Positions 33,518 to 40,972 of a stretch of DNA of 43,228 bases are shown piece by piece; within the stretch, counting starts at the first letter, position 1; every line of letters starts with the position of its first letter. The notes below the pieces were generated by a model, which was not told the DNA's origin, ran no database searches, and saw only the letters and a list, made by a program, of their open reading frames with translations. The position numbers were made by a program, and so were the translations under genes. The DNA lies in the NCBI GenBank assembly GCA_026418615.1, contig JAOAAY010000028.1, forward strand, positions 1 to 43,228. Direction: 5' to 3'. The stretch comes from Candidatus Sumerlaeaceae bacterium. GTDB lineage: Bacteria > Sumerlaeota > Sumerlaeia > Sumerlaeales > Sumerlaeaceae.

Positions 33518-34507
33518 TCAACCGGCGAGCCACCATTGGGCCACATGGAAATAGAACAGCAGGGTGCAGATGTCGGCCATAGCCAGCGCGACCGGTCCGG
33601 CGGCGATGCGGGGATCGCGGCGCGCCACATGCAGCAGGGCGGGCACGGCCACCCCCAGCAGGCCCGCTGTGGTGACGGCGAGGGTGATGCTGGCGCCGAT
33701 CGCCGCCGCCACGCCGGCATGTCCTTCCCAAGCCCAGGCAAAACCGGCCACCAGCGCGCCGCACGCGGCGCCCAGTTGTCCCGCCGTGAGCGCTTCCGCC
33801 GTCAGACGCCGGGTAATCCACTGACGCGTCGGCATGCGGTGATGAAGATGCTGGAGGGTGGTGGTCATGGCTTGGACGGCCACGCTTTCGCCCAGACCCA
33901 GCGTCACCGTGAGAAACGCAGCGAGCGCCAGCGCTTGCGCGATGGTCGCCTCGTAGGCCGTCGCGATGGCTGCGCAGATGAGACCGCTGCTGATGGTGGC
34001 CAAAAGCCACGGAAAGCGCAGCCGCGCCGCGCGCCACGGCGAGGCGTTGCGCAACTGGCTGATGCGCACACCGATCCACTGAAACAAATCCTCGGCTTCC
34101 TGGCGCTCGGCAAAATTGAACGCCTCGTCCGTGAACAGATCAATCCCCACCGTGCCCAGCAGCCGCCGGTCGGCGTCCACCACGGGCAGGGCAAGAAACC
34201 GGTGGATCAGGAACTGCTCGCACGCATCGGCAACGGTTGACTCCGCAGGCAGCGCGAGAACACGCCGCTGCATGAGGTCGCGCATCATGGCGCCGGGTGC
34301 GGATGTCAGGAGTTTTCTGGACGGAACGACGCCGGTCAGGCGTTGCATCGGATCCGTCACATAAAGGTAGAGCACACCGTCGGCTGGCGCGTCGCGGCGC
34401 AGGCGCGCGAGGACTTGCTCCACGGTGTCTGTCTCGGCAAACACGGGCACGCCCGTCTGCACATGCGCGGTGATAGGCTCATCCAGCCGCTCGCGATGGG
34501 TCAGCAT
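33518..34507 (-). CDS. MgtE-type magnesium transporter lacking the N domain
   Basis: The protein has 329 residues, whereas full MgtE has about 450. It starts at ATG 34507, eight bases after GGGAGG. Two CBS motifs (about 15-135; FLIHRFLALPVVDADRRLLGTVGID) are followed by the five-helix pore domain (about 165-329). That domain keeps ESVAVQAMTT, DPRIAAGPVALAMADI with the conserved pore-lining Asp, and a terminal LLFYFHVAQWWL. The superhelical N domain that normally precedes the CBS pair and helps sense cytoplasmic Mg2+ is missing. Start and ribosome site support a genuine short form and not a truncation. It probably carries Mg2+ across the inner membrane. Confidence 0.85.
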   Translation of the reverse strand: MLTHRERLDEPITAHVQTGVPVFAETDTVEQVLARLRRDAPADGVLYLYVTDPMQRLTGVVPSRKLLTSAPGAMMRDLMQRRVLALPAESTVADACEQFLIHRFLALPVVDADRRLLGTVGIDLFTDEAFNFAERQEAEDLFQWIGVRISQLRNASPWRAARLRFPWLLATISSGLICAAIATAYEATIAQALALAAFLTVTLGLGESVAVQAMTTTLQHLHHRMPTRQWITRRLTAEALTAGQLGAACGALVAGFAWAWEGHAGVAAAIGASITLAVTTAGLLGVAVPALLHVARRDPRIAAGPVALAMADICTLLFYFHVAQWWLAG

Positions 34508-34598
34508 GACAGGCACCTCCCGTGGCGTTTACAACATCCATAGCCGCCTGCCGGCGGTGTCATGCACGGCGACGATGCGGGCTTCCGATGGGGGCGTA

Positions 34599-35348
34599 TC
34601 ACCCGCGCTGCTTAAGCAACTCCATCGCGCGTGCGAACACTTCCTCGGGGGAGCCGTCCGCGGGTACTGTCACGAGCAGTCCTGCGCGCGAGTAAAACTC
34701 GGCCAGCGGCGCGGTGCTGCGCTCGTACGCCTCCAGCCGCACGCGCACCGACTCCGGCCGGTCATCTTCGCGCTGGTAGAGTTCACCACCACATTTGTCG
34801 CAGACGCCCTCGCGAGCCGGCGGTTTCATGACAACATGAAAGGTGCTCTTGCACTGTCGGCAGGTGCGCCGGCCGCTGAGCCGCTCGACCACCTTGTCTA
34901 TCGCAAGATCGTAGTTGAGCACCGCATCGAGGGTCAGTCCCGCCTCGCCCAGCATTTGCTCGAGAGCCTCGGCCTGCGCAACCGTGCGCGGAAAACCGTC
35001 CAAGAGAAAACCGCATTCGCATGTCAGGCAGCCGAGGCGCTCGCGCACCATCTCGATGACGGTCTCGTCGGGCACCAGTTCCCCGCGCTGCATGTGACCC
35101 AGTGCGGCCTCCATGGCCGGCGTCAGGCCCTGACTGGCCGCGCACTTCGCCGCACGAAACACATCACCCGTTGACAGGTGGCAGGTTCCCAGCGCTTCGC
35201 ACAACAACTCTGCCTGCGTGCCCTTGCCCACCCCGGGGGCACCCAGTAGGACAATGTGATAGGCGCGCTTTTTCTCCAAGCCCTCAAGGTTGCAGGGTGT
35301 TTGCGGGCCGTGGAGCCAAGCCGAGCGGTCGCGGGTCGGTTGCGTCAT
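34599..35348 (-). CDS. adk: Adenylate kinase, zinc-LID type, with N-terminal extension
   Basis: The protein has 249 residues. The P-loop is GAPGVGKGTQ (36-45), then LSTGDVFR and the LLDGFPRTVAQAEAL motif (about 115-129) that are diagnostic. The LID carries four cysteines, CRQC (163, 166) and CDKC (183, 186), which bind structural zinc. The enzyme interconverts ATP plus AMP with two ADP in the cytoplasm. About 28 residues precede the normal N-terminus; they are not a signal peptide. No strong ribosome site precedes ATG 35348, so a start at TTG near codon 24 cannot be excluded. It stands alone and not in a secY-type ribosomal operon. Confidence 0.95.
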   Translation of the reverse strand: MTQPTRDRSAWLHGPQTPCNLEGLEKKRAYHIVLLGAPGVGKGTQAELLCEALGTCHLSTGDVFRAAKCAASQGLTPAMEAALGHMQRGELVPDETVIEMVRERLGCLTCECGFLLDGFPRTVAQAEALEQMLGEAGLTLDAVLNYDLAIDKVVERLSGRRTCRQCKSTFHVVMKPPAREGVCDKCGGELYQREDDRPESVRVRLEAYERSTAPLAEFYSRAGLLVTVPADGSPEEVFARAMELLKQRG

Positions 35349-35438
35349 GACAGTTGCCTGTTTTTCGGATTGTTCAAGGTGGCGGCCTCTTCAGGCCGCC
35401 GCGTTCCTACGGGCGGCCCCCACGCGGTGCAACAGATT

Positions 35439-36491
35439 TCAAGACGGCACAAGAACGAGTTTCCCAATATGGCGGCCAAGTTCCATTTCCTCGTGCGCAC
35501 GGCGAACCTCGTCCAGCGCAAAGGTGCCGCCGATATGCTGACGGTAGGCGCCGCGCGCAAACCCCCCGAGCAAGTCGCGACAGGCACGGTCCACAAGCGC
35601 CGGATCCGCGCTCGTGAGTTCGCCCAGCACCCAGCCGCGGATCGAGGCCCATTTGCGGATGAGCGGCGTCACATCGAGATGGCCCGGCTTGCCCAGAAGG
35701 CCGTACACCCATATTGTGCCGCGCTGGGCAAGACAGCGGATTTCATTCTGCAGAAACTCCCCGGCAGCCACCGGATCAAAAAAGACATCCACGCCGCGCC
35801 CGCGCGTCTTGCGCCGCAGCGCGTTCACCCATTCGTGCTCGGTGCTGGCCCCGCGTCGTGTAACCAGAATATCCTCATACGCGCACGACGGCATGGCTTT
35901 GAGAATCTCCACCTTTTCGGGCGATGTTGTCAGACCAATGGGGACGGCGCCGCGCTCGCGCACGATCTGAGCCGCGGCCAAGGCCACGCTGCTCGACGCA
36001 GCCGGAAGCACCACGATCTGGCCCGGCTGCAAATCCTGCTTCCAGACAAGGCAACCCCATGCCGTCAGGTACGCCAGCCATACCGCACCCAATTGGTCAT
36101 CGGGCAAGGCGTCCGGAGCCACATAAACATCATTCTCGGCCGCGATATAATGGCTGCGGTAGGTGCCGCCGGGTGTTGGTGTTTTGGGCTGCTTGCCGTG
36201 GCGTGGTGCGCTAGGCGAGAGGATGACCCGCTCGCCGATGCGCCGCGACACAACGCCGGGGCCGACCGCGTCAATGTAACCGCCCCCCTCCAGCCCCGGC
36301 ACAAACGGCGGTTCGCCCGAATAAAGACGGTACTCCCCCGCCCGAGCCATCAAGTCCGCATGATTTAACCCGATACTGGTCTGGCGGATACGGACCTGCC
36401 CCGGCCCCGGCTCGGGCAGGGGAACCTCGACAACCCGCAAAACATCGGGGCTGCCAAAGCGATGAACCTGGACTTCGATCATGGTGGCCAT
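35439..36491 (-). CDS. Medium-chain dehydrogenase, quinone oxidoreductase-like
   Basis: The protein has about 350 residues. The GroES-like N-terminal domain shows VHRFGSPDVLRVVEVPLPEPGPGQV and IGLNHADLMARAGEY; no structural or catalytic zinc cysteines are visible. The cofactor domain has QPGQIVVLPAASSSVALAAAQIV in place of the usual AAGGVG-type loop, then GLTTSPEK and GRGVDVFFDPVAAGEF. It fits NADPH-dependent zinc-independent quinone/enone reductases. The AASSSV nucleotide loop is the odd feature. The start is ATG 36491 or ATG 36482; neither has a good ribosome site. It is 90 bases upstream of adk on the same strand. Confidence 0.85.
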   Translation of the reverse strand: MATMIEVQVHRFGSPDVLRVVEVPLPEPGPGQVRIRQTSIGLNHADLMARAGEYRLYSGEPPFVPGLEGGGYIDAVGPGVVSRRIGERVILSPSAPRHGKQPKTPTPGGTYRSHYIAAENDVYVAPDALPDDQLGAVWLAYLTAWGCLVWKQDLQPGQIVVLPAASSSVALAAAQIVRERGAVPIGLTTSPEKVEILKAMPSCAYEDILVTRRGASTEHEWVNALRRKTRGRGVDVFFDPVAAGEFLQNEIRCLAQRGTIWVYGLLGKPGHLDVTPLIRKWASIRGWVLGELTSADPALVDRACRDLLGGFARGAYRQHIGGTFALDEVRRAHEEMELGRHIGKLVLVPS

Positions 36492-36728
36492 GGGGCGGCA
36501 GGGGAAACAACTCAAGGTTTGGCGGTCAAGGGCGGTTTGAGCGGGATCACATGAACCGCATTGCACCGCGCGAGAGGCTCAACCGTACCATGCCGTACAG
36601 GCACCGCATCCCGCGCGACGAAGCGGCAAGGGCGACAAGCGTCCTAAATAAGGATGTTTCAACCATCTGCATACCCGCGAGAAGAGGTCACAGGCCATGG
36701 CGTGACCTTTGCGACTTCCGCCGGTGCC

Positions 36729-37631
36729 ATGTCACTGCGTGCCACCACTGTTACGGTCGTCACTCTGATCATGCTGGCGTTGATTATGGCCCTCGTGGCG
36801 GATTGGCGCCAGTCCAGCCGCCACGGTTCTGCCCAGAATCCCGCATCAGGCCCGGCACCTTCGGTCTCGGGGTCTGCCGGCGGGCAGCCGACTTTCCTGT
36901 TCGGGAACGCTCCGCGGCCCTCCAACTCGTCGCGAGGAGTGCGCGAATACAATCTGCCCGCTTCTCCGACCATCAAGCAACCGTCGGCGCAACCGGCAAA
37001 CCGTCAGGCTGCCTTGTCCGTAGCCCGGCTGAGGGCACTTTACGATCTGACATCAGACCCCTTCGAACGGGCGGGCCTTGCGGCAGCCATGGCCGAATGC
37101 CCGTCGGCCGACGCCGGACATCAACTGCTGGATCTGATCGCGCGCGAGGAGGATGGCGATGTGCGGCTCGCATTGCTGCGGGCGCTCGCGCAATGGCCGG
37201 GGCGCGCAGAATTGGCCGCAGAGATCAGCGTCGCTTTGCGAGCCCGGTTTGCGGCCATCGAAAACGACCTGTCCGAGCGTGTCGCCGTGCTCGATACCCT
37301 CGGCGAACTGCCCGATGCAGCGGCCGCATCGTTGCTTGAGGAGGTCGCGTTCGATCCGGCGTCCGATCCGTCCGAGCGTGCCGCGGCGGCGGCCAGCCTG
37401 TTGCGCCAGTATGAGGCGGGCTGGCCCGGAGCCGCGCGGCTGGATGCGCACGCGCTGAGAACTGCGCTCGCCCTCGATGCGCAGGCAGCCGCCGATGTCG
37501 GGACGCGCATGCTGGCGGTGTCGGCGCTCGCGATCAGCCCAACGGGCCACGAAAAGGTGTTTCACGGTCTCTTGAAGACCGAATCCGACAGCGGGCTGCG
37601 GCGAATGCTGCAGCACCTGGCTGACGAATGA
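36729..37631 (+). CDS. Membrane-anchored helical-repeat protein of unknown function
   Basis: The protein has 300 residues from ATG 36729; the frame is open to 36654 but this start puts the single membrane helix (about 6-23, TVVTLIMLALIMALVADW) at the N-terminus. A Ser/Pro/Gly-rich linker (about 30-95) is followed by an all-alpha region of roughly 40-residue units (LYDLTSDPFERAGLAAAM, LRALAQWPGRAELAAEI, LDTLGELPDAAAASLLEEV). These read like HEAT or armadillo-type repeats used for protein binding. No catalytic motif is visible. Ribosome sites are weak. It overlaps an open ATGA at 37628 but the next real start is probably 37721. Confidence 0.65.
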   Translation: MSLRATTVTVVTLIMLALIMALVADWRQSSRHGSAQNPASGPAPSVSGSAGGQPTFLFGNAPRPSNSSRGVREYNLPASPTIKQPSAQPANRQAALSVARLRALYDLTSDPFERAGLAAAMAECPSADAGHQLLDLIAREEDGDVRLALLRALAQWPGRAELAAEISVALRARFAAIENDLSERVAVLDTLGELPDAAAASLLEEVAFDPASDPSERAAAAASLLRQYEAGWPGAARLDAHALRTALALDAQAAADVGTRMLAVSALAISPTGHEKVFHGLLKTESDSGLRRMLQHLADE

Positions 37632-37720
37632 AAGGTTTCTCAGCGATGGGCGCAGCGTCCACAGCAAAGCGCACCACGCTACGAGGCAGCACACAATACC
37701 ATTTCGCGGGAGGAGCAACC

Positions 37721-38593
37721 ATGAGCAGGTACAACTTGCGGGCCTTGATGGCAACCCTTGCCATCTGCGCCCTTGTCATGCCAGCCGCGCTCAGCGCGCA
37801 GTCGTCCGATCCCACCACCTCGGGACCGTTTGTGATCGGCAAGGTGACGGTGAAAGACCCGCGCATCCTTGATGTTACCGGCACCCCCTACGAATTCGAC
37901 GGCGTCAACCACGACATCGTCCTGGGGCTGGTTCAGGATCCGCGGGGAAACCTGATCAGCACGGGCGTCGTCACGCTGAGTGAAGGCACGACACGCCCGG
38001 TGCGCCTGACGGGCCGGCTCAATGTGATAAGCACAGGTCCCCTGACCTTTGTTTTGCACAACCAGCCATTTCAGCCGCAACCGCCTCAGCCAGCCCCCGC
38101 GTCCGATGTGTCAATGACCCCGACATCTGGCCCGCTGCTGATCATCTCAGGCGTGCTCGCGGGGCCTGAATTCCGCTGCCGTGTCGTGGCCAAAGACTTT
38201 GCACCCGGCTTGGGCGAGGAGTTTGACGCTCCCCTACTGCCGAAGAAACCCGTGCGGGGTTTTGTGGTGCAGCCGGCGCCCGTGCGCCAGATTGCGCCGG
38301 GAGTGTTTGTGAGCCTGCGGCGGATTGATTTGCCTTGGGGGCAGATTCTCTTGCCGGCTGTTCAACGGCCTGCGCTTGGCAAGGGCATTGTTTTCCAAAT
38401 TCCTGACCAGCGGCGCAAGGGCACGCCTGTACTGCGCTTGCCGTTCGGGCTGGAGGTCGTGGGCATGCCCGACGGACTGGGCGGATTCCAAGTGGACATG
38501 AGCCGCGTGATGCTGCCCTACGGCATGCTGCTGGTGCCGCCGGCGGATACCGAGGTGTTGCCGCTGGCACCGCTGCCAACGGCAGCCCAATAG
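37721..38593 (+). CDS. Exported protein of unknown function
   Basis: The protein has 290 residues. ATG 37721 is chosen because GGGAGGAG lies just upstream and a classical signal peptide follows (hydrophobic LMATLAICALVMPAALSAQ, cleavage near residue 26). The mature protein is beta-rich and Pro/Val-rich, including GKVTVKDPRILDVTG, an HDIVLGLVQDPRGN segment, a Pro/Gln stretch (FQPQPPQPAPAS) and a positively charged C-terminal half with LPFGLEVVGMPDGLGGFQV. I do not recognise a family. It lies 89 bases after the helical-repeat gene and ends in a strong terminator, so the two may form one short operon. Confidence 0.65.
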   Translation: MSRYNLRALMATLAICALVMPAALSAQSSDPTTSGPFVIGKVTVKDPRILDVTGTPYEFDGVNHDIVLGLVQDPRGNLISTGVVTLSEGTTRPVRLTGRLNVISTGPLTFVLHNQPFQPQPPQPAPASDVSMTPTSGPLLIISGVLAGPEFRCRVVAKDFAPGLGEEFDAPLLPKKPVRGFVVQPAPVRQIAPGVFVSLRRIDLPWGQILLPAVQRPALGKGIVFQIPDQRRKGTPVLRLPFGLEVVGMPDGLGGFQVDMSRVMLPYGMLLVPPADTEVLPLAPLPTAAQ

Positions 38594-38620
38594 ATTTCTC
38601 TCCATCTCCCATCAGGATCA

Positions 38621-38657
38621 GGGGGCGGGTTCCGGCCCAACCTGCCCCCTTTTCCTT
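38621..38657 (+). terminator. Rho-independent terminator
   Basis: GGGGGCGGGTT (38621-38631) pairs with AACCTGCCCCC (38639-38649): eleven base pairs with one G-U wobble and a seven-base loop. TTTTCCTTT follows directly. It lies 28 bases past the stop of the exported-protein gene at 38593, in the 190-base gap before the coiled-coil gene. Confidence 0.9.
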
Positions 38658-38785
38658 TGACGGAGAACCGCCGCCGGCACCATCCGCAAGGACTGTCGCG
38701 GCGGGTGTCATAAATCCCTTGAAAGTGCACGCCTTTGTGGCAAGTACCACAGGGAAAATTCTCAATCCGGCGAGGAATTTAGTGT

Positions 38786-38989
38786 ATGTCCAACCTGACG
38801 GCAGAAGACATCCTCAAAAAGGTGCAGGCCAAGATCGCCGAGCAAAATCAGGTCATCCTGGAACAGCAGATGCAAATTCAGGAGTACCAACAGAAGGTTG
38901 AGGATCTGGATCGGCAACTGAATGAGTTGAAAGCAGCCGAAGCCGAAAAGCAGACCCTCATGGCGAAACTCGCCGAGTTGATCGAATAG
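38786..38989 (+). CDS. Small coiled-coil protein of unknown function
   Basis: The protein has 67 residues from ATG 38786, with GAGGA about ten bases upstream. Nearly all of it is one charged amphipathic helix with heptad spacing (ILEQQMQIQEYQQKVEDLD, then LNELKAAEAEKQTLMAKLAEL). It has no Cys, membrane segment or signal, and probably oligomerises. Coding status is supported by the ribosome site, a clean heptad pattern and a terminator upstream that makes this the first gene of a new transcript. It lies 110 bases before dacA and could be cotranscribed with it. Confidence 0.65.
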   Translation: MSNLTAEDILKKVQAKIAEQNQVILEQQMQIQEYQQKVEDLDRQLNELKAAEAEKQTLMAKLAELIE

Positions 38990-39099
38990 GCTCCGGATGC
39001 TTGTCTGGCCGCGGTGCCGCCCGTGGCGCGCGCGGCACTGTCTGTGCTTGTGGCGCGGGCTTGCCCTGATGGTGGTGGCGTGACGGAGGCGAGACCCGC

Positions 39100-39903
39100 G
39101 TGCAAGAAATTCTCAGTTTTATCAGATCCATGCAGGTGCAGGATGTGCTCGACATCCTGCTCGTGACAGGGATCCTCTATTTCATCCTGTCCGTCATCCG
39201 CGAGAGCCGCTCGCCCACCGCGATGCGCGGCCTGCTGGGCATGATGCTCGCGGCGGTCGCCGTGTACACCTTGGCGCGGTTGCTCGACCTGACCACAACC
39301 ACCATGCTGTTCGAGCGTTTCTGGCTCGTCTTGGTGCTGCTGGTCATTATCGTCTTTCAGAACGAATTCCGCAAGGCCCTCACGGACTTGGGCCATATTT
39401 GGGTGTTCCGGCGGCTTTTCATGCGCAACACGGCTGCCGTGGACGAAATCGTGAAGGCCGTCCGGACTTTTTCGCGCCAGAAGGTGGGGGCGCTCATTTG
39501 CCTCGAGCGGCGCACACCGTTAAAAACTTATGCGGATACAGGAACCGCCATTGACGGGCTGGTCTCGGCGGAACTGCTGCGCACGATTTTTATGACCTAT
39601 TCGCCCCTGCATGACGGCGCCGTGATCGTGCGCGGCGATCGGATCGTGGCGGCCGGCTGCATCCTGCCCCTGTCGGCCAATCCCGCGCTGGCCAAGGAAC
39701 TGGGCACGCGCCACCGCGCCGCCATCGGACTGAGCGAAGAGACCGACGCCGCCGTGGTGGTCGTATCGGAGGAGACGGGCATCATCTCGCTCGCCCTGAG
39801 GGGCAAGATCGAGCGCAACCACACACAGGAATCGCTGCGGGAGGCGATCAAGGACATCCTCGATGTCAAAGACGACGATCAAGAAGAGCCCGCAGCGGTT
39901 TAG
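39100..39903 (+). CDS. dacA: Diadenylate cyclase, CdaA/DacA type
   Basis: The protein has 267 residues. It starts at GTG 39100 after GGAGG. Three N-terminal membrane helices (about 13-30, 45-60, 70-88) precede the DAC domain. The catalytic signatures are HDGAVIV (about residue 170) and GTRHRAAIGLSE (about 201), the DGA and RHR motifs that join two ATP into cyclic di-AMP. QNEFRKALTDLG links the membrane part to the catalytic part, as in CdaA. It acts at the cytoplasmic face of the membrane. Its 3' end overlaps the next gene, a CdaR-like regulator, by 41 bases, the usual gene pair. Confidence 0.95.
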   Translation: MQEILSFIRSMQVQDVLDILLVTGILYFILSVIRESRSPTAMRGLLGMMLAAVAVYTLARLLDLTTTTMLFERFWLVLVLLVIIVFQNEFRKALTDLGHIWVFRRLFMRNTAAVDEIVKAVRTFSRQKVGALICLERRTPLKTYADTGTAIDGLVSAELLRTIFMTYSPLHDGAVIVRGDRIVAAGCILPLSANPALAKELGTRHRAAIGLSEETDAAVVVVSEETGIISLALRGKIERNHTQESLREAIKDILDVKDDDQEEPAAV

Positions 39904-40972
39904 GCTGACGGACAACCTCAACTACCTGCTGGCCGCATTCGGCGTGGCCTTTGTGGCGTGGGTTTTTGCGAAGTCGGGCCAGACGCTGGAATCGCGCGTG
40001 GTTGTGCCGGTGTTGCTGAAAAATGTGGACCCGCGCATCGAGGCGCGGGTCGCGCCGGAGTCGGTGCCGGTTGTCATGCGTTATTCCAGCGATCTGCAGG
40101 GATACATCAACAGCGAAAACTTTCACTTTGAAGTGGACGGCAGCGACCTGCGGCAGGGACTCGGGCTGGAGTGGAAAACAAGGTCGCTGGCCCTGACGGA
40201 AAAAAACTGGGTGTCGCATCTGCCCCGGCGCCGGCGGGTGACGCTGGTGCGCATCGGCGGCTCCGGCAACACCGTGGAAATCCGCGCGCGTTGGCGCGCT
40301 CAGGCGGCCGTGGTCGAAGCCGATGTGGTGGGGGCCGCAGACCTGCCTGAGGGGCTGCAACTGGCCGCTGTCCGGGTGACGCCGCGCGAGGTGTGGGTTG
40401 CCGGCGACGACGCAGCCCTCGCCGGGCTGCCGCGCGACGAAGCCACGGGACGCCTGCGCCTGCTGACCGAGCGTGTCAGCGCCGCCAACCGCACCCAAGG
40501 AGCCATCGAAAATGTCGGCATCCGCCTGCCGGCCGGAGTGGAGATTGTCCAGCCCCCGACCACCTTTGCTGAGGTTTATCTGGACATTCAGGAGGTCGTC
40601 TCCATCCGCGAACTCCGGGATCTGCCGTTGCAGTTCGAGGCCGTCTCGCCCGACACCATCCGCCTCGAGTACAACGCCACCACAGCCACAGTCACCGTCC
40701 GCGGTCCGCAAAGTTTGCTCAAGCAACTCGGCACAGAGTCCATCGAGGTCCGACTCGTGCGCCCGCCCGAGGAACTGCCCGGCACCGTTCGCGAAGTGCC
40801 GGTCGAGGCACGCTTCAGCCGCATGGTCCCCGACGATGTCCGCGCACGCTTGTCCATCCAGTCCGTCGAGCCGAAGACCATCAAAGTCCGTTACGCCCAG
40901 AAGGCTGAATCGCCGGCTCAGAGGAGTACGCCGCCGGCGGACACACCCGGGCAGCCCAACACGCTCAATTAG
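39863..40972 (+). CDS. cdaR: YbbR-domain protein, CdaR-like regulator of diadenylate cyclase
   Basis: The protein has 369 residues. A short cytoplasmic start is followed by one membrane helix (about 21-38, YLLAAFGVAFVAWVFA) and an extracytoplasmic part made of YbbR repeats. Repeat signatures include VVVPVLLKNVDP, VPVVMRYSSDLQGYI, LQLAAVRVTPREVWVAG and VSIRELRDLPLQFE. In Firmicutes CdaR binds CdaA across the membrane and tunes c-di-AMP output. The last 20 residues are a Pro/Thr-rich tail. ATG 39863 lies inside dacA, so translation is coupled. Its TAG overlaps the convergent sbcC stop (TTAG at 40969-40972). Confidence 0.88.
   Translation: MSKTTIKKSPQRFRLTDNLNYLLAAFGVAFVAWVFAKSGQTLESRVVVPVLLKNVDPRIEARVAPESVPVVMRYSSDLQGYINSENFHFEVDGSDLRQGLGLEWKTRSLALTEKNWVSHLPRRRRVTLVRIGGSGNTVEIRARWRAQAAVVEADVVGAADLPEGLQLAAVRVTPREVWVAGDDAALAGLPRDEATGRLRLLTERVSAANRTQGAIENVGIRLPAGVEIVQPPTTFAEVYLDIQEVVSIRELRDLPLQFEAVSPDTIRLEYNATTATVTVRGPQSLLKQLGTESIEVRLVRPPEELPGTVREVPVEARFSRMVPDDVRARLSIQSVEPKTIKVRYAQKAESPAQRSTPPADTPGQPNTLN

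Noticed and set aside
37628-37720. Earlier start for the exported protein at the ATGA overlap
   Set aside because: It would bury the signal peptide behind 31 residues; the ATG at 37721 has a strong GGGAGG site.
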